A stretch of 64,000 nucleotides of DNA from Streptomyces sp. WAC08241. GTDB lineage: Bacteria > Actinomycetota > Actinomycetes > Streptomycetales > Streptomycetaceae. The stretch covers positions 4,342,501-4,406,500 of the forward strand of contig CP042279.1 of the NCBI GenBank assembly GCA_007858575.1, given 5' to 3'. Every line of letters starts with the position of its first letter. Position 1 is the first letter of the stretch. The notes under the pieces were generated by a model. It was not told the origin of the DNA, ran no database searches, and saw only the letters and a program-made list of their open reading frames with translations. Shown piece by piece: positions 28,868 to 40,452 of the stretch. The translations under genes were made by a program, and so were the position numbers.

Positions 28868-30768
28868 TCAGCCGTTCTTGGCGCGCGAGGACGCGCGACC
28901 GCGCGCGTTCTGGTCCAGGATCACCTTGCGGATGCGCACGGCCTCCGGGGTGACCTCGACGCACTCGTCGTCGCGGCAGAACTCCAGGGACTGCTCCAGG
29001 AGAGCTTGCGCGGCGGGACGATCGCCTCGAAGGAGTCGGCCGAGGAGGAGCGCATGTTGGTGAGCTTCTTCTCCTTGGTGATGTTCACGTCCATGTCGTC
29101 GGAGCGCGAGTTCTCGCCGACGATCATGCCCTCGTACACCTCGGTGCCGGGGTCGGTGAACAGGACGCCGCGCTCCTGGAGGTTGGTCATCGCGAAGGCG
29201 GTGACGGCACCGGCGCGGTCGGCGACCAGCGAACCGTTGTTGCGGGTCGTCAGCGTGCCGAACCACGGCTCGTGGCCCTCGTGGATCGAGTGGGCGATGC
29301 CCGTGCCGCGGGTGTTGGTGAGGAACTCCGTACGGAAGCCGATGAGGCCGCGGGACGGGACGACGAACTCCATGCGGACCCAGCCGGAGCCGTGGTTCGA
29401 CATGTTGTCCATGCGGCTCTTGCGGACGCCCATGAGCTGCGTGACCGCGCCCATGTGCTCCTCGGGCACGTCGACCGTGAGGCGCTCGACGGGCTCGTGC
29501 ACCTTGCCGTCGACGAGCTTGGTCACGACCTGCGGCTTGCCGATGGTGAGCTCGAAGCCCTCGCGGCGCATCTGCTCGACCAGGATGGCGAGCGCGAGCT
29601 CGCCGCGGCCCTGGACCTCCCAGGCGTCGGGGCGCTCGGTGTCGAGGACGCGGAGCGAGACGTTGCCGATGAGCTCGCGGTCCAGACGGTCCTTGACCTG
29701 GCGGGCCGTGACCTTGCGGTTCTTGACGGCGGCCTTGGCGTCCGCGCCCTTGCCCGTGCCGCCGCGGCCGACGAGCGGCGAGGTGTTGGTGCCGATGGTC
29801 ATGGAGATGGCCGGCTGGTCGACCGTGATCAGCGGCAGCGCGATCGGGTTCTCCGGGTCGGCCAGGGTCTCGCCGATCATGATGTCGGGGATGCCGGCGA
29901 CGGCGCAGATGTCACCGGGGCCGGCGACCTCGGCCGGCTTGCGGGTGAGCGCCTCGGTCATCATCAGCTCGGTGATGCGGACGTTGGAGATCGTGCCGTC
30001 CCGCTTGATCCACGCGACCGTCTGGCCCTTGCGCAGCTCGCCCTGCTCGACGCGGAGCAGCGCGATGCGGCCGAGGAAGTTGTCGGCGTCGAGGTTGGTG
30101 ACGTGCGCCTGGAGCGGCGCCTCCTCGTCGTACACCGGGGCGGGGACGTGCTCCAGGATGGCGTTGAAGAACGGCTCCAGGTTGTCGCTGTCGGCGGGAA
30201 CGGTGCCGTTCTCCGGCTTGGTCAGCGAGGCGATGCCGTCACGGCCGCAGGCGTAGACGATCGGGAACTCGATCTGGTCCTCGTCCGCGTCCAGGTCGAG
30301 GAAGAGATCGTAGGTCTCGTTGACGACCTCGTCGATCCGGGAGTCCGGGCGGTCCGTCTTGTTGATGCAGAGGATGACGGGCTTGCGCTGCTGGAGGGCC
30401 TTGCGCAGCACGAAGCGGGTCTGCGGGAGCGGACCCTCGGAGGCGTCGACCAGGAGGACGACCGCGTCGACCATCGACAGACTGCGCTCGACCTCGCCAC
30501 CGAAGTCGGCGTGGCCGGGGGTGTCGATGATGTTGATCGTGATCGGGGCCCCGCCGTCCTTGGGGTGGTACTTCACCGCCGTGTTCTTGGCGAGGATCGT
30601 GATGCCCTTCTCACGTTCCAGGTCGTTCGAGTCCATCATGCGGTCGTCGAGCTGCTGGTGGGCGGCGAAGGCACCGGCCTGCTTGAGCATGGCGTCGACG
30701 ATGGTCGTCTTGCCGTGGTCGACGTGGGCGACGATGGCGACGTTACGGATGTCGTGGCGCGTGGGCAT
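28868..30768 (-). CDS. typA: translational GTPase TypA/BipA (one frameshift)
   Basis: This ribosome-associated GTPase of ~634 residues is related to EF-G and acts in ribosome assembly and stress adaptation. G motifs: G1 AHVDHGKTT, switch-region EREKGITILAKNTAV, G3 DTPGHADFGGEVERS and G4 NKTDRPD. The C-terminal TypA-specific domain is recognisable from MGVRKSRMDNMSNHG, SRGLIGFRTEFLTNTRGTG and DMDVNITKEKKLTNMRSSSA. The start is ATG 30768 (MPTRHDIRNVAIVAHVDHG). A single frame change near 29005 (PPRK/LSLEQSLEF) precedes the end VILDQNARGRASSRAKNG. In S. coelicolor the bldK-type transporters are, as I recall, near this locus. Confidence 0.95.
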
Positions 30769-30966
30769 GGGTGGCTTGCGCTTCTCTCGGATCGTGGGAA
30801 TCGGCGTCAGTTCTCTTACGCCCGCCGGGCGGACGCGCCACGGCTGTCTCCATGGTACGGGGCTGCCGTGCAAGAGGCTTCCCCGCCCGGGTTCCGAGAG
30901 GGTTTACTGAGAGGTTTCGAGGGTGTGGGGAGGTCGTGCGGCCGGGTCAAGGGGCCGACGCGATCC

Positions 30967-30991
30967 TGCCCGCCGGGGGCACCGGCGGGCA
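30967..30991 (-). terminator. terminator downstream of orphan SBP gene
   Basis: TGCCCGCCGG (30967-30976) pairs perfectly with CCGGCGGGCA (30982-30991) around a 5-nt loop. Confidence 0.7.
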
Positions 30992-31029
30992 AGGAAGTTG
31001 AGCTGGTTCTGAGGTTGTGACCTGCGCTT

Positions 31030-33492
31030 TCAGCCGCTTCGGCGCTTTCGGTGGTTTCGTGCCGGGCCGCTAGCCGTCCTTCCGCCCGGTTCCCCGGTCT
31101 CCCCGGTCCCCTCGGGGCCCTTGGGGGTCTCCTTCTTCTTGAAACCGATGTCCTGGTAGCGGGGGCCGCGAAGCCCCAGGCCCCCGCGTTCATCAGGTCG
31201 GCCCTGGCGGCGACGAGCTGCGGGCGCTGGTAGAGGGGATGGAGCCGGCCGCGGCCCAGATCCGGGCGTCGGCCTGGCGCACGAGCTCCAGGGCCTCCTC
31301 CTCGTCGAGCGTGCCCGCCGCCTGGTCGAACAACTGGTCGATGCGGTCGGTGCCGACCCGGGAGTAGTTCTGCTCGACCAGGAGCGAGCCGTCCGAGGCC
31401 GCCTCGGGCTTGGCGAAGATCGGCCGGGCGTCGGTCGCGGGAAGGCGGAGGCCGGCCAGGAGTAGAGGGCCAGGTCGTAGTCGCCCGAGGCGATGTGGTC
31501 CTTGAAGAAGCTCTCGTCGGAGACCTTGGTGACCTCGGTGCGGATCCCGACCGCGTCGAGCATCCGGACGATCCGGTCCCCCACCGTCCGCAGCGGCTCG
31601 GAGCCCGGCCCGGACGGCAGGACGAAGCGGAGGCTGAGCGCCTTGCCGTCCTTGCCGAGGGCCTGGTTCGCCCCGGGGACGGCGGCGGGCGCGGCGGTGC
31701 CGCGCGGGGCGTAGGCCCCGGCCACCCCCGGTCGGGCTTGGCGGCCCGCGGGGCGCGGGCGGCGGCGCCCGTGCCGGTGTCGAGGGCTTCGGCCCGGGCG
31801 AGGACCCCGGTCCGGGTGTCGAGGGCTTCGGCCCGGGCCTGGAGGGCGGCGCTCTGCCGGGCGGCGGCGGAGGCCGGGGCGAGGACCCGGGTGCTGCTCT
31901 CGGGACCGCCGGCGACGGGGCGGGGGCGGCGCCCGGCTTGTCGTCGCCGACGATGTAGAGGCCCTCGTCGGAGGGGGCGTCCCCGGAGGCGTCGTCGCTC
32001 TTCCTCTCGGCGTCGGCGCTCGGCGTACCCTTCGCGGCCTTCTCGGCCGCCTCCTTCTCCGCCTCGCTGCCCGCCTTGGTGCCGGCGGGCTGCTCGGCCG
32101 CCCCGCCGGGGACCCAGCCGGCGTCGGCGAGGAGCGCCCGCGCCTCCTCGGTGTTCTGGCCGCCGAGGGCGTCGCTGCTGTCCTTGTACGCCGCCTGGCC
32201 GGCGAGGGCCAGGTGGCTGCCGGGGGCTTCGCCGGGAGACCGAGCGGCTTGAGCACGGATTCGGCCAGTTCCTGGCGGTCGATGGCGCGGGCCACCGCGC
32301 GCCGCACCCGCTCGTCGGCGAGCGGCCCGGACTCGCCGTTCAGCGAGAGCTGGGTGTAGGCGGGCTCCAGGGACTTGCGGACCGCGTACTTCGCCAGGGT
32401 GTCCTGCGCGCTCGCGTACCGGGCGATCGCCTCCTGGTTCTCCCTGCGGGCGGCCCGTACCTCCTCGGCCTTCTCCTCGTCGGAGCCGTGGGCGAGGCCC
32501 AGGACCTCAGGGCCTTGGAGGGGGTGATCGAGGAGCCGGGGCCGTGGGCGAGGGCCGCCTGCGCGCCGTTCCGTCCGGCGCGGGCGTCCCGGACCGCCAG
32601 GGAGATCCGCTCGGCCGTGGGGCGGTCGATCTCGGCCAGGTCGAGCGTGCCCGCGGCGAGGGCCTCCGCCCGGTCGGCCCGGGGACGGCCCTGAGGACGA
32701 GGGTGTCGAGCTTGGCGGGCTGCCCCCACCAGCGGGGGTTGCGGGCGAGGGTGACGGCGCCGCCCTCGGTGTCGACCGACTTCAGCAGGAACGGTCCCGC
32801 GGTGGCCTTGAGGGCGGTGCGCGCGCCGTCGTTGAAGGCGTCCGGGGACCCCATCACCCGCTTCGGGTAGAGGGGGTGAAGAGGGACTGCCAGTCGGCGT
32901 AGGGCTTGGCGAAGGTGACCCGCACCTCCAGGTCGTTCTTGCCCCGCTCGATCTTCTCGATCCGCTCGTAGCCGGAGTTCCGGGCGGTCCAGTACGCGGT
33001 GTCGCGGCCGCTCAGGGCCCGCCACTGGGCGACGAAGTCGGGCGCTCCGATCTCGCGCCCGTCGCTCCACACGGCCTGCTGGTTGAGCTTGTAGAGGACG
33101 ACCTGCTTGGGCTCGGTCTCGACGACCTGCGCGGACTCCAGGTAGTCGGGGTTCCGCTGCGGCCGGCCCCGCTGGTCGAGGGTGTAGAGGGCGGGGAGCA
33201 CGGCTCCGGCGATGCGGGAGGTGGCGGCGTCGGCGTCGGCCTGGAAGGCGTTGAGGGTGGTGGGGCCGCGTCGACGGCCCAGCGCAGGGTGCCGCCGTCG
33301 GCGACCCGGTCGCGCGGGGCGGGCGCGTTGTCCTGGGCCGCGAGCGGGCCGCGTCGGTCTCGTCGTCCGCGCTGCATCCGGCGAGGACGGAGACGGCGAG
33401 GACGGCGCTGGTGAGGGCGGCGACGGTGCGGAGCGTCCGGAAGCGGGGGCTCTTGGGGCATGTCCCCCGTGAGGGGCGCCGATCTGGGACAT
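31030..33492 (-). CDS. orphan family-5 ABC substrate-binding lipoprotein with Pro-rich insert
   Basis: From ATG 33490-33492 (MSQIGAPHGGHAP) the reconstructed ~820-residue product has a hydrophobic signal (TVAALTSAVLAVSVLAGCS) with lipobox LAGC, then family-5 SBP segments: LNQQAVWSDGREIGAPDFVA, LYPKRVMGSPDAFNDGARTA, VTLARNPRWWGQPAKLDTLV and DERVRRAVARAIDRQELAES. A ~150-residue low-complexity insert (Glu/Ala/Lys then Pro/Gly/Ala; SADAERKSDDASGDAP, PGPKPSTPGPGSSPGPKP) splits the C-terminal lobe at ~31690-32120. At least seven frame changes are needed. Its end is uncertain: TGA 31030 or TAG near 31072. No permease or ATPase genes adjoin it, so it may use the neighbouring opp channels or act as a sensor. 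Confidence 0.72.
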
Positions 33493-33570
33493 GTCTTGTA
33501 CCCCTTCGTCCAGATTCATTCCATTTGGGGATGATCACACCTACCGTTCATCCACTGAAAAGGAAGAGAA

Positions 33571-33602
33571 TCCGGCCATGCCGACACGGCGGCATGGCCG
33601 GA
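33571..33602 (-). terminator. terminator downstream of transglutaminase-like gene
   Basis: TCCGGCCATGCCG (33571-33583) pairs perfectly (13 bp) with CGGCATGGCCGGA (33590-33602). It follows the stop at 33665 on the minus strand. Confidence 0.75.
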
Positions 33603-33664
33603 AAACGCCACTCGGGCGGCCCAACGGGGCCTGGCGGGAACCTGACGGGCGGGTGGTACGGGGG

Positions 33665-34475
33665 TCAGGCCGCGGCCCGGCCCCCGGCGCTCTTCGCACT
33701 CGCCCCCGCACCCGCGCTCCAGCGGCCGAGGACGGGCTCGGCCAGGGTGCGGGCGGCGAGGCACAGGGTCTGGCCGTGCCGGGCGAAGAGCTCGTCGCGC
33801 GAGGTGAAGCGGCCCAGGTCGGTCCTGAGGTGGGCGGACAGGTCGCAGGGGGCGGAGCCGGCGCACGCCGGCGGCGCGTCCCAGTCGACGGCGGTCCGGG
33901 CCACCGCCTCGAAGAGCGTCTCGGGCCGGAGTTCGTGAAGCCGCCCCCGGCCGGAGCGCCGCCGTCCGCTCCGCCCCGCGCGCCCCGTGGTCCGCGAAGA
34001 GGTCGGCCACCGGGACCCAGGCCCCGTCGAGCAGGAACTCCGGCCACGCGAGGAGCACGTCCTCGGGCACGAGGGGCGCAGCCCCGGGAAGCGCGGGTAC
34101 CAGAAGGCGCCGTCGACCAGCAGGCCCCGGACCCGCGTGGGCACGCCGAGGGAGCGAGCCACCGCCTCCAGGACCGCCATGCGCTGGCTGCACGAGCCCC
34201 GGCCGAGCCGCAGCGTCCGCGACACCCGGCGCAGGTCGTCCACGGAGTACACCGGGCGCACGGCGGAGGCGATGATCCCGTGCGCGGTCCGGAGCCGGTC
34301 GCGGTCCGTCGCCGCGCCCCGCGCCCGCGCCTCGCGCCGCACCCGGTCCGCGAAGGCGGCGGTCAGGGGTGTTCCAGATCGAGGATCGCCGTGGGCCGGG
34401 TCGACCCTGGGGCGTCCCGCACGGGGCGGGCCCCGGTGCGGCGGACCGGAAGGACATCAGAAGACGGCTGGTCAT
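33665..34475 (-). CDS. transglutaminase-like protein, possibly inactive (frameshifted)
   Basis: It starts at ATG 34473-34475 (MTSRLLMSFRSAAPG) behind GGGGGAG. The core reads VYSVDDLRRVSRTLRLGRGS, CSQRMAVLEAVARSLGVPTR, VRGLLVDGAFWYPRFPGL and FLLDGAWVPVADLF. The GRGSCSQRM segment followed by helix and strand is the papain-like transglutaminase layout, with Cys as the nucleophile position and the Asp of VADLF as the acid. The usual His in the next strand (HAW-type) is replaced in AFWYPRF, so catalysis is doubtful. Frame changes fall near 34375, 34080 and 33945. It is divergent from the TPM gene. Confidence 0.6.
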
Positions 34476-34637
34476 GGTGGACTCCCCCTCTGCCGGTGGT
34501 GGCGGGCCTATCCTCCCCGCACCGCCCGGACCGGAGCAGCGGGGCCGTGAGAACCGGGAGGGGTACGGGGGCTCCCGGCGACCTCCGGACGGCCCGGCCC
34601 GGTCGCGGGGGACATACCCGGACATAGCCTCGCGTGT

Positions 34638-36929
34638 GTGACGCGAAGGTGTGCGGTGCGGGCGGGTGCGGTGCGGACGGGTGCGGCACGGGCGGGTGCG
34701 GCGCGGGCGCTTCCGGCACGGTCTCGTGGAGCGCGGACGGCCGCCCGGGCCCTCCTCGCGGTCCTGGCGGCGGCGGGTGGCTCGCCGTCCCCGCCGCGGC
34801 CGGTGTTCCCGCCGCAGGCGGTGTTCCTCCGCACAGGGCGCCCCCGCCGCGGCCGGTGCTCCCCTGCACACGGCGCGCCCGCCGCGCACGATGTCCCCGC
34901 CGCCCACGGCGCCCGCGCCGACGACCCCGTCGTCCTGTCCCGGGACGGGCAGATCACCGACCGGGTGGGCGCGCTGGGCGACCGCCGCGCCTCCGTGGAG
35001 CAGGCCCTGGACCGGCTCTACGAGCAGGAGCGCGTCCAGCTCTTCGTCGTCTACGTACGGGACTTCTCCGGGCGCTCGGGCCAGAGCTGGCCGACGCCAC
35101 CGCCGAGCGCAACGGCTTCGGCGCCGACGACCTCCTGCTCGCCGTCGCCACCCACGACCGGCGGTACGGCTACTCCGCCGACCCCGGCTCCGGCCTCACG
35201 CAGGCGCGGCTCGACGAGGTCGCGCGGACCGCGATCGAACCGGCACTGCGGCAGAACGACTGGGCCGGGGCCGCCGTCGGCGCGGCGGACGGCTACGGCG
35301 CCGTCCTCGCGGGCCGGCCCGTCACCGCTCCCCCGATCACCCCCGGGCCCGCCGACCCGGGCAACGCGGCCGGCGACGGCTCCTCGGGCTCCGACCTGAT
35401 CCTGCCCGTGGTGCTGGTCGGCGGCGCCGGGGCCGTGGCGGCCTACGCGTACACCAAGCGGCGGCGGCGGACCGAGACCCGCACCACGCCCGCGAACGGG
35501 CAGGGCTGGGGCCGCCGAAGGAGCCCGCGCCGCCGACCCTGGACGAGCTGGACGGGCAGGCCCGCCGGACCCTGGTCGCCACCGACGACGCCGTCCGCAC
35601 CAGCCAGGAGGAACTGGGCTTCGCGTCGGCGCAGTTCGGCGAGGAGGCGGTGCGGCCCTTCACCGGGGCCGTCGCCTTCGCCCAGGAGCAACTGACGGCG
35701 TCGTTCCGGCTGCGGCAGAAGCTCGACGACGCCTTCCCCGAGGACGACGCGACCCGCCGGAGCATGCTGGAGGAGATCCTGCGCCGCTGCGGGAGGCGGA
35801 CGCGCGGCTCGACGCCGAGACCGAGTCCTTCGACCGGCTCCGGGCCCTGGAGCGCAACGCCCCCGAGGCGCTGGCCGCGGTCGGGGCCGCGCTCCGGGAG
35901 CAGACGGCCCGGTCGGGTACGGCCGAGGCGGCCCTGACCGCCATGCGCGAGCGGTACGCGGAGACGGCGGCCTCGCCCGTCGCCGGCGACGTCGAGCAGG
36001 CGAAGGACCGGCTGGCCTTCGCGCGGGAGCGGGTCGACGAGGCCCGGCGGCGGATCGACGCCGGTGACAACGGCGGGGCGGCCGTGCACGTACGGGCCGC
36101 CGAGGGGCCGTGGACCAGGCGGCCCGGCTGATCGAGGCGGTGGACCGGCGGGCGCAGGAGCTGGCCGAGGCCGTGGGCCGGCTGCCGGGGGTGCTCGCGG
36201 AGACGGACGCGGACCTCGCGGACGCCCGCGGCCTCCTGAAGGGGACCGCCGCCGGGTGTCCACGGCCGACCTCCAGGGCCGGATCGCCCGCGCCGAGGCG
36301 GTGGTGGCCGAGGTGCGGCGGGGCGTGGAGGCCGGGCGGTACGACCCGATCGGCGCCCTGCGCCGGGTCGAGGAGGCCGACGCGGCCCTCGACGAGGCCC
36401 TGGAGGGGGCGCGGGAGCGCGAGTCGGCACGCGGCGCGCCCGCGCGCTCCTCGACCAGGCGATGCTGACGGCCCGTTCGGCGATCGGGGCGGCGTCCGAC
36501 TACGTCACCACCCACCGGGGCGCGGTGGGCAGCGAGGCCCGGACGCGGCTGGCCGAGGCCGGGCGCCGCTGGGAGGAGGCGCAGGCCCTCGCGGCCGGCG
36601 ACGACCCGCAGGCCGCCCTCGCGGAGGCCCGGCAGGCGGACGCGCTCGCCCAGCGGGCGCAGGACCTCGCCGAGCGGGACGTCCGCGCCTACGGGAACCC
36701 GAACGGCACGGGCGGGATGCCGGGGACGGGGGAGGCTCCGGCGGGCTCGGCGGCGCGGTGCTCGGCGGCATCATCCTCGGCGGCCTCTTCGGCGGAGGCG
36801 GCGGAAGGGGCGGCGGGCCCGGGGGTTCGGGGGCGGGGCTTCGGGGGTGGCGGCGGCTTCGGCGGCGGGCCCGGCAGCTTCGGCGGCAGCGGCACGCGCG
36901 GCCGGCTGGGCGGCGGCGGACGTTTCTGA
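34638..36929 (+). CDS. TPM-domain membrane protein with coiled coil (frameshifted)
   Basis: The ~760-residue product begins at about GTG 34638; the N-terminal 90 residues are low-complexity and the start is uncertain. A TPM-type domain follows (VVLSRDGQITDRVGALGDR, QLFVVYVRDFSGRSG, DDLLLAVATHDRRYGYSAD, GLTQARLDEVARTAIEPALR), then a transmembrane helix (LILPVVLVGGAGAVAAYAY). A long helical region (~36 kb; QAKDRLAFARERVDEARRRI) leads to a Gly-rich C-terminus (FGGGGGFGGGPGSFGGSG). TPM proteins occur in photosystem repair and bacterial envelope stress. Here pspA follows 87 bp downstream, suggesting a membrane-stress role. Frame changes fall near 35090, 35515, 35795, 36105, 36255, 36445 and possibly 36750. 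Confidence 0.72.
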
Positions 36930-37016
36930 CGCCGGGCCGCCCCGGGACCCTTCCCCGCCTTCCCCGTCCGCCCCTCTCCCACCCTCGCACCCCTCACATC
37001 CCCAAGGAGAAGCGCC

Positions 37017-37723
37017 ATGAGCAAGCAGACCGTCCTCGGCCGGGTCACCCAGTTGGCGAAGGCCAACATCAACGCCCTGCTGGACCAGGCGGAGGACCCG
37101 CAGAAGATGCTGGACCAACTGATCCGCGACTACGCGAACAACATCGCGGACGCGGAGGAGGCGGTGGCCGCGACCATCGGCAACCTCCGGCTGATGGAGC
37201 AGGACCACCAGGAGGACGTGGAGGCGGCGAAGGAGTGGGGCGGCAGGCGCTCGCCGCCAGCCGGAAGGCGGACGGGCTGCGGAGCGGCGGGCAGACCGCG
37301 GAGGCGGACCGCTTCGACAACCTGGCGAAGGTGGCCCTCGGCCGCCAGCTCCAGTCGGAGAAGGAGGCGCGGACGGCGGAGCCGACGATCGCCGCGCAGA
37401 CCGAGGTGGTGGCGAAGCTCAGGACCGGCCTCGACCAGATGCGGGCGAAGCTCGGCGAGCTGGAGGCGAAGCGGGACGAATTGGTGGCCCGCGCCAGGTC
37501 GGCGCGGGCGCAGAACACGATGATGGACGCGGTGAAGAACATCGACGTCCTCGACCCGACCAGCGAGCTGAGCCGCTTCGAGGACAAGGTGCGCCGGGAG
37601 GAGGCCCGGGCCCTCGGCAAGCAGGAGCTGGCCGCCTCCTCCCTGGACGCGCAGTTCGAGCAGTTGGACGCGCTCGGGGACAGCGCCGAGATCGAGGCCC
37701 GGCTGGCCGCGCTCAAGGAGTGA
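37017..37723 (+). CDS. pspA: PspA/IM30 (ESCRT-III family) protein (one frameshift)
   Basis: The ATG at 37017 follows AAGGAGAAGCGCC. The ~236-residue product is nearly all helical: QTVLGRVTQLAKANINALLD, AEDPQKMLDQLIRDYANNI, ADAEEAVAATIGNLRLMEQD, then after a frame change near 37235 QALAASRKADGLRSGGQTAE, and finally LDAQFEQLDALGDSAEIEAR. This is the PspA/IM30/Vipp1 fold that polymerises on membranes to counter proton leakage. The gene probably forms an operon with the TPM-domain gene. Confidence 0.9.
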
Positions 37724-37751
37724 CCGGGCGCCGCCCCCGTACGCGTACGGC

Positions 37752-40309
37752 TCAGAACATGCTGAGCAACTGCTCCACCGTGGGTTCCGCCGCCTCCCCG
37801 CCCTCCGGCAGGGCCAGTTCGAACCAGACGGTCTTGCCGCGCGGGGTGCGGCGCGAGCCCCAGGAGGAGCTGAGCAGTCCGACGAGCTGGAGGCCGCGGC
37901 CGCCCTCGTCGGTGTCCTTGGCCCGGCGGCGGCGCGGCTGGACCAGGCCCGCGTCCCAGACCTCGCAGACGAGGGTGCGGTCGCGCAGCAGGCGCAGCCG
38001 GATCTCCCCCGCCGTAGCGCAGGGCGTTGGTGACGAGTTCGCTGACGAGGAGTTCGACGGTGTCGACGAGCGGGTCGAGGTCCCAGGCGGCGAGCTGGGC
38101 GCGGGCGAGTTCGCGGGCCCGGCCGACCGAGCGCGGCTCCCTGGGCAGTCGCCAGTCGCCGACGGCCTCGGCGGGCAGCCCCTGGATCCGGGCCATGAGG
38201 AGGGCGATGTCGTCCTCGCCGTGCCCCGTGTTCAGGCTGCCCAGGACCCGGTCGCAGACGTCCTCCAGGGGCGGGACGGGTCGGTGAGGGCGCGCCGGAA
38301 GGCGCTGAGGCCCTCGTCCAGGGGGTGGTCGCGGGACTCGACGAGGCCGTCGGTGTAGAGGGCGAGGAGGGCGCCCTCGGGGATCTCGACCTCGACCTCC
38401 TCGAAGGGTTCGCCGCCGACCCCGAGGGGCATCCCGGGGCACGTCGAGCAGCAGGGCCTCCTCGCCGGGTGCGACGAGGACCGGCGGCAGGTGGCCGGCG
38501 TTGGCGAAGGTGCAGCGGCGGGTGACCGGGTCGTAGACGGCGTAGACGCAGGTGGCGAGGTAGACCTCGGAGAGTTCGGGGCCGCGGTTCTTGTGCGCGC
38601 GGGACTGCTGGGTGCCGATGGGGGCGCCGAGGCCGCGGGCGATCTCGTCGAGGTGGGAGAGGACCTCGGCCGGTTCCAGGTCGAGCTGGGCGAGGGTCCG
38701 CACGGCGGTGCGCAGTTCGCCCATGGCGACGGCGGCGCGCAGACCGCGGCCCATGACGTCCCCGATGACGAGGGCGGTGCGGTGGCCGGGGAGTTCGATG
38801 ACGTCGAACCAGTCGCCGCCGACCTCGGTGGCGTCGGTGCCGGGCAGGTAGCGGCAGGCGATGTCGAGTCCGGCGGCCTCGGGGTCGCCGGGCGGGAGCA
38901 GGCTGCGCTGGAGGATCAGGCCCGCTCGTGCTCGCGGCGGTAGAGGCGGGCGTTGTCGATGCAGACGGCGGCCCGGGCGGCGAGTTCGACGGCGAGGGCC
39001 CGGTCGCGCTCCCCGAAGGGCTCGCTGCCCTTGGCGCGGGAGAACTGCACGAGGCCGACGACGGTGTCGTGGGCGGTCATGGGGACGACTAGGGTGTGCC
39101 GGGCGAGGTCGCCGTCGTCGCCCTGCACCGTGTGGATCCGGCCGGTGCGCAGGGCTCCGGCGTACGGGGAGTGGAAGGGGTAGCGGTGGACGGCGCCGAC
39201 CTCGATGGGGCGGGGTCCGGACGGTCGGGGTCTGGGCGTGCCCCCGCCGGTTCTGCGGGGGTGTCGGAGACGGCGCTGGCGAAGGCGACCCGGCGCAGTT
39301 CGGCGCTGCCGGCCCCGTATCCGACGTCGTGGGAGCTGCCCCACCGGCCCGGCGGCGCCTCGTCGCCGGTCAGCAGGCCCTGGTAGAGGTCGACGGAGGC
39401 GAGGTCGCAGAAGCCGGGGACGGCGACGTCGAGGAGCTCGCGGGCGGTGGCCTCCAGGTCGAGGGAGTTGCCGATGCGGGCGCCGGCCTGGTTGAGGAGG
39501 GCCAGGTTGCGGCGGGCGCTGGCGGCCTCCCGGGCCGCGTTGTGGCGGCGGGTGACGTCGATGCCGAGGCCCGCGACGCCGATCGGGCGGCCGGAGCCGC
39601 TGTGCACGCGGTAGAGGTTGATGGACCAGTGGCGGCGGTCCCTGGCGCCGGGGGCGGCGCCGACGATCCTCAGGTCGGTGACGGACTCGCCGGTCTCCAG
39701 GACCTTGCGGAGGGCGGTGGTCATCTGCTCGGCCTCGGCGCGGCCGAGGTAGTCGTGGACGGTGCGGCCCCGGTGGTCGTCGGCGTCGCCGCCGAAGACG
39801 GTGGCGAAGCGCCGGTTGGCCCGCCGCACGGTCAGGTCGGTGTCGAAGAGGAGGAAGCCGAACGGGGATTGGCCGAATATCGCCTGGGAGGCGGCGAGGT
39901 CGGTCTCGATGCGGCGGAGGGCGCGCACGTCGACGACGATGCACAGCGCGGCCCGTTCGCCGGTCTCGGTCTCGCTCGGCATGACGTACATCTCGGCCAT
40001 GCCGTGGGGTGTTCTCACCGGGCGTGCGGAAGGGGACGAGGCCCGTCCACTCCTTGCCGTCGAGGATCTCCCTGACCCGCCGGTGGCCGCGCTCGCGCAG
40101 GTCGGCGGGCATGAAGACCTCCACCGGGTCCTTGCCCTGGCCTCCTCCGCGGTGACTCCGAAGAGGTCCACGGCCCTTCGGCTCCACTGCTCGACCAGGC
40201 CGTCGGGCCCGATCGAGAAGGAGGCCACCCGGATGTAGTCGTAGAGGGAGCCGGGCGGGCTGCTCTGCCACACGACGCCGCCGCTCGCCGTCTCGGATAT
40301 CTCGCTCAC
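37752..40309 (-). CDS. PAS-PAS-GAF-PP2C (SpoIIE)-HATPase regulatory phosphatase
   Basis: It starts at GTG 40307-40309 (VSEISETASGGVVWQSSPPG), with GGAGGG upstream. Domains in order: PAS (~20-125; SIGPDGLVEQWSRRAVDLFG), second PAS (~140-265; SQAIFGQSPFGFLLFDTDLT), GAF (~290-450; RRNLALLNQAGARIGNSLDL), PP2C/SpoIIE phosphatase (QRSLLPPGDPEAAGLDIACR, EVGGDWFDVIELPGHRTALV, GDVMGRGLRAAVAMGELRTA) and a C-terminal HATPase_c kinase-like domain (VELLVSELVTNALRYG). Such proteins act on anti-sigma-factor antagonists in stress and sporulation signalling. Frame changes fall near 40140, 40020, 39235, 38925, 38440, 38280 and 38010. It is convergent with pspA. Confidence 0.87.
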
Positions 40310-40452
40310 GCGACCGTCCCTCCAGCTCACCGCACCGGACCGGCCATGCCCGCAGTATTCAGTACGGCGGGCCCCGGTGGTACGACGTTCACGATCACAG
40401 GGTGGTCTCGTTCGTTCCGTGCCGAGTACCGGTGATCGTTGTCCCACCCTCT

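Noticed and set aside
29272..31020. 582-codon open frame on the plus strand
   Set aside because: It is antisense to typA, whose motifs are unambiguous.
37752..40309. two or three separate genes (PAS sensor, phosphatase, HATPase)
   Set aside because: All segments are co-directional and contiguous without internal stops in the corrected frame, and the domain order matches single-chain SpoIIE-type regulators.
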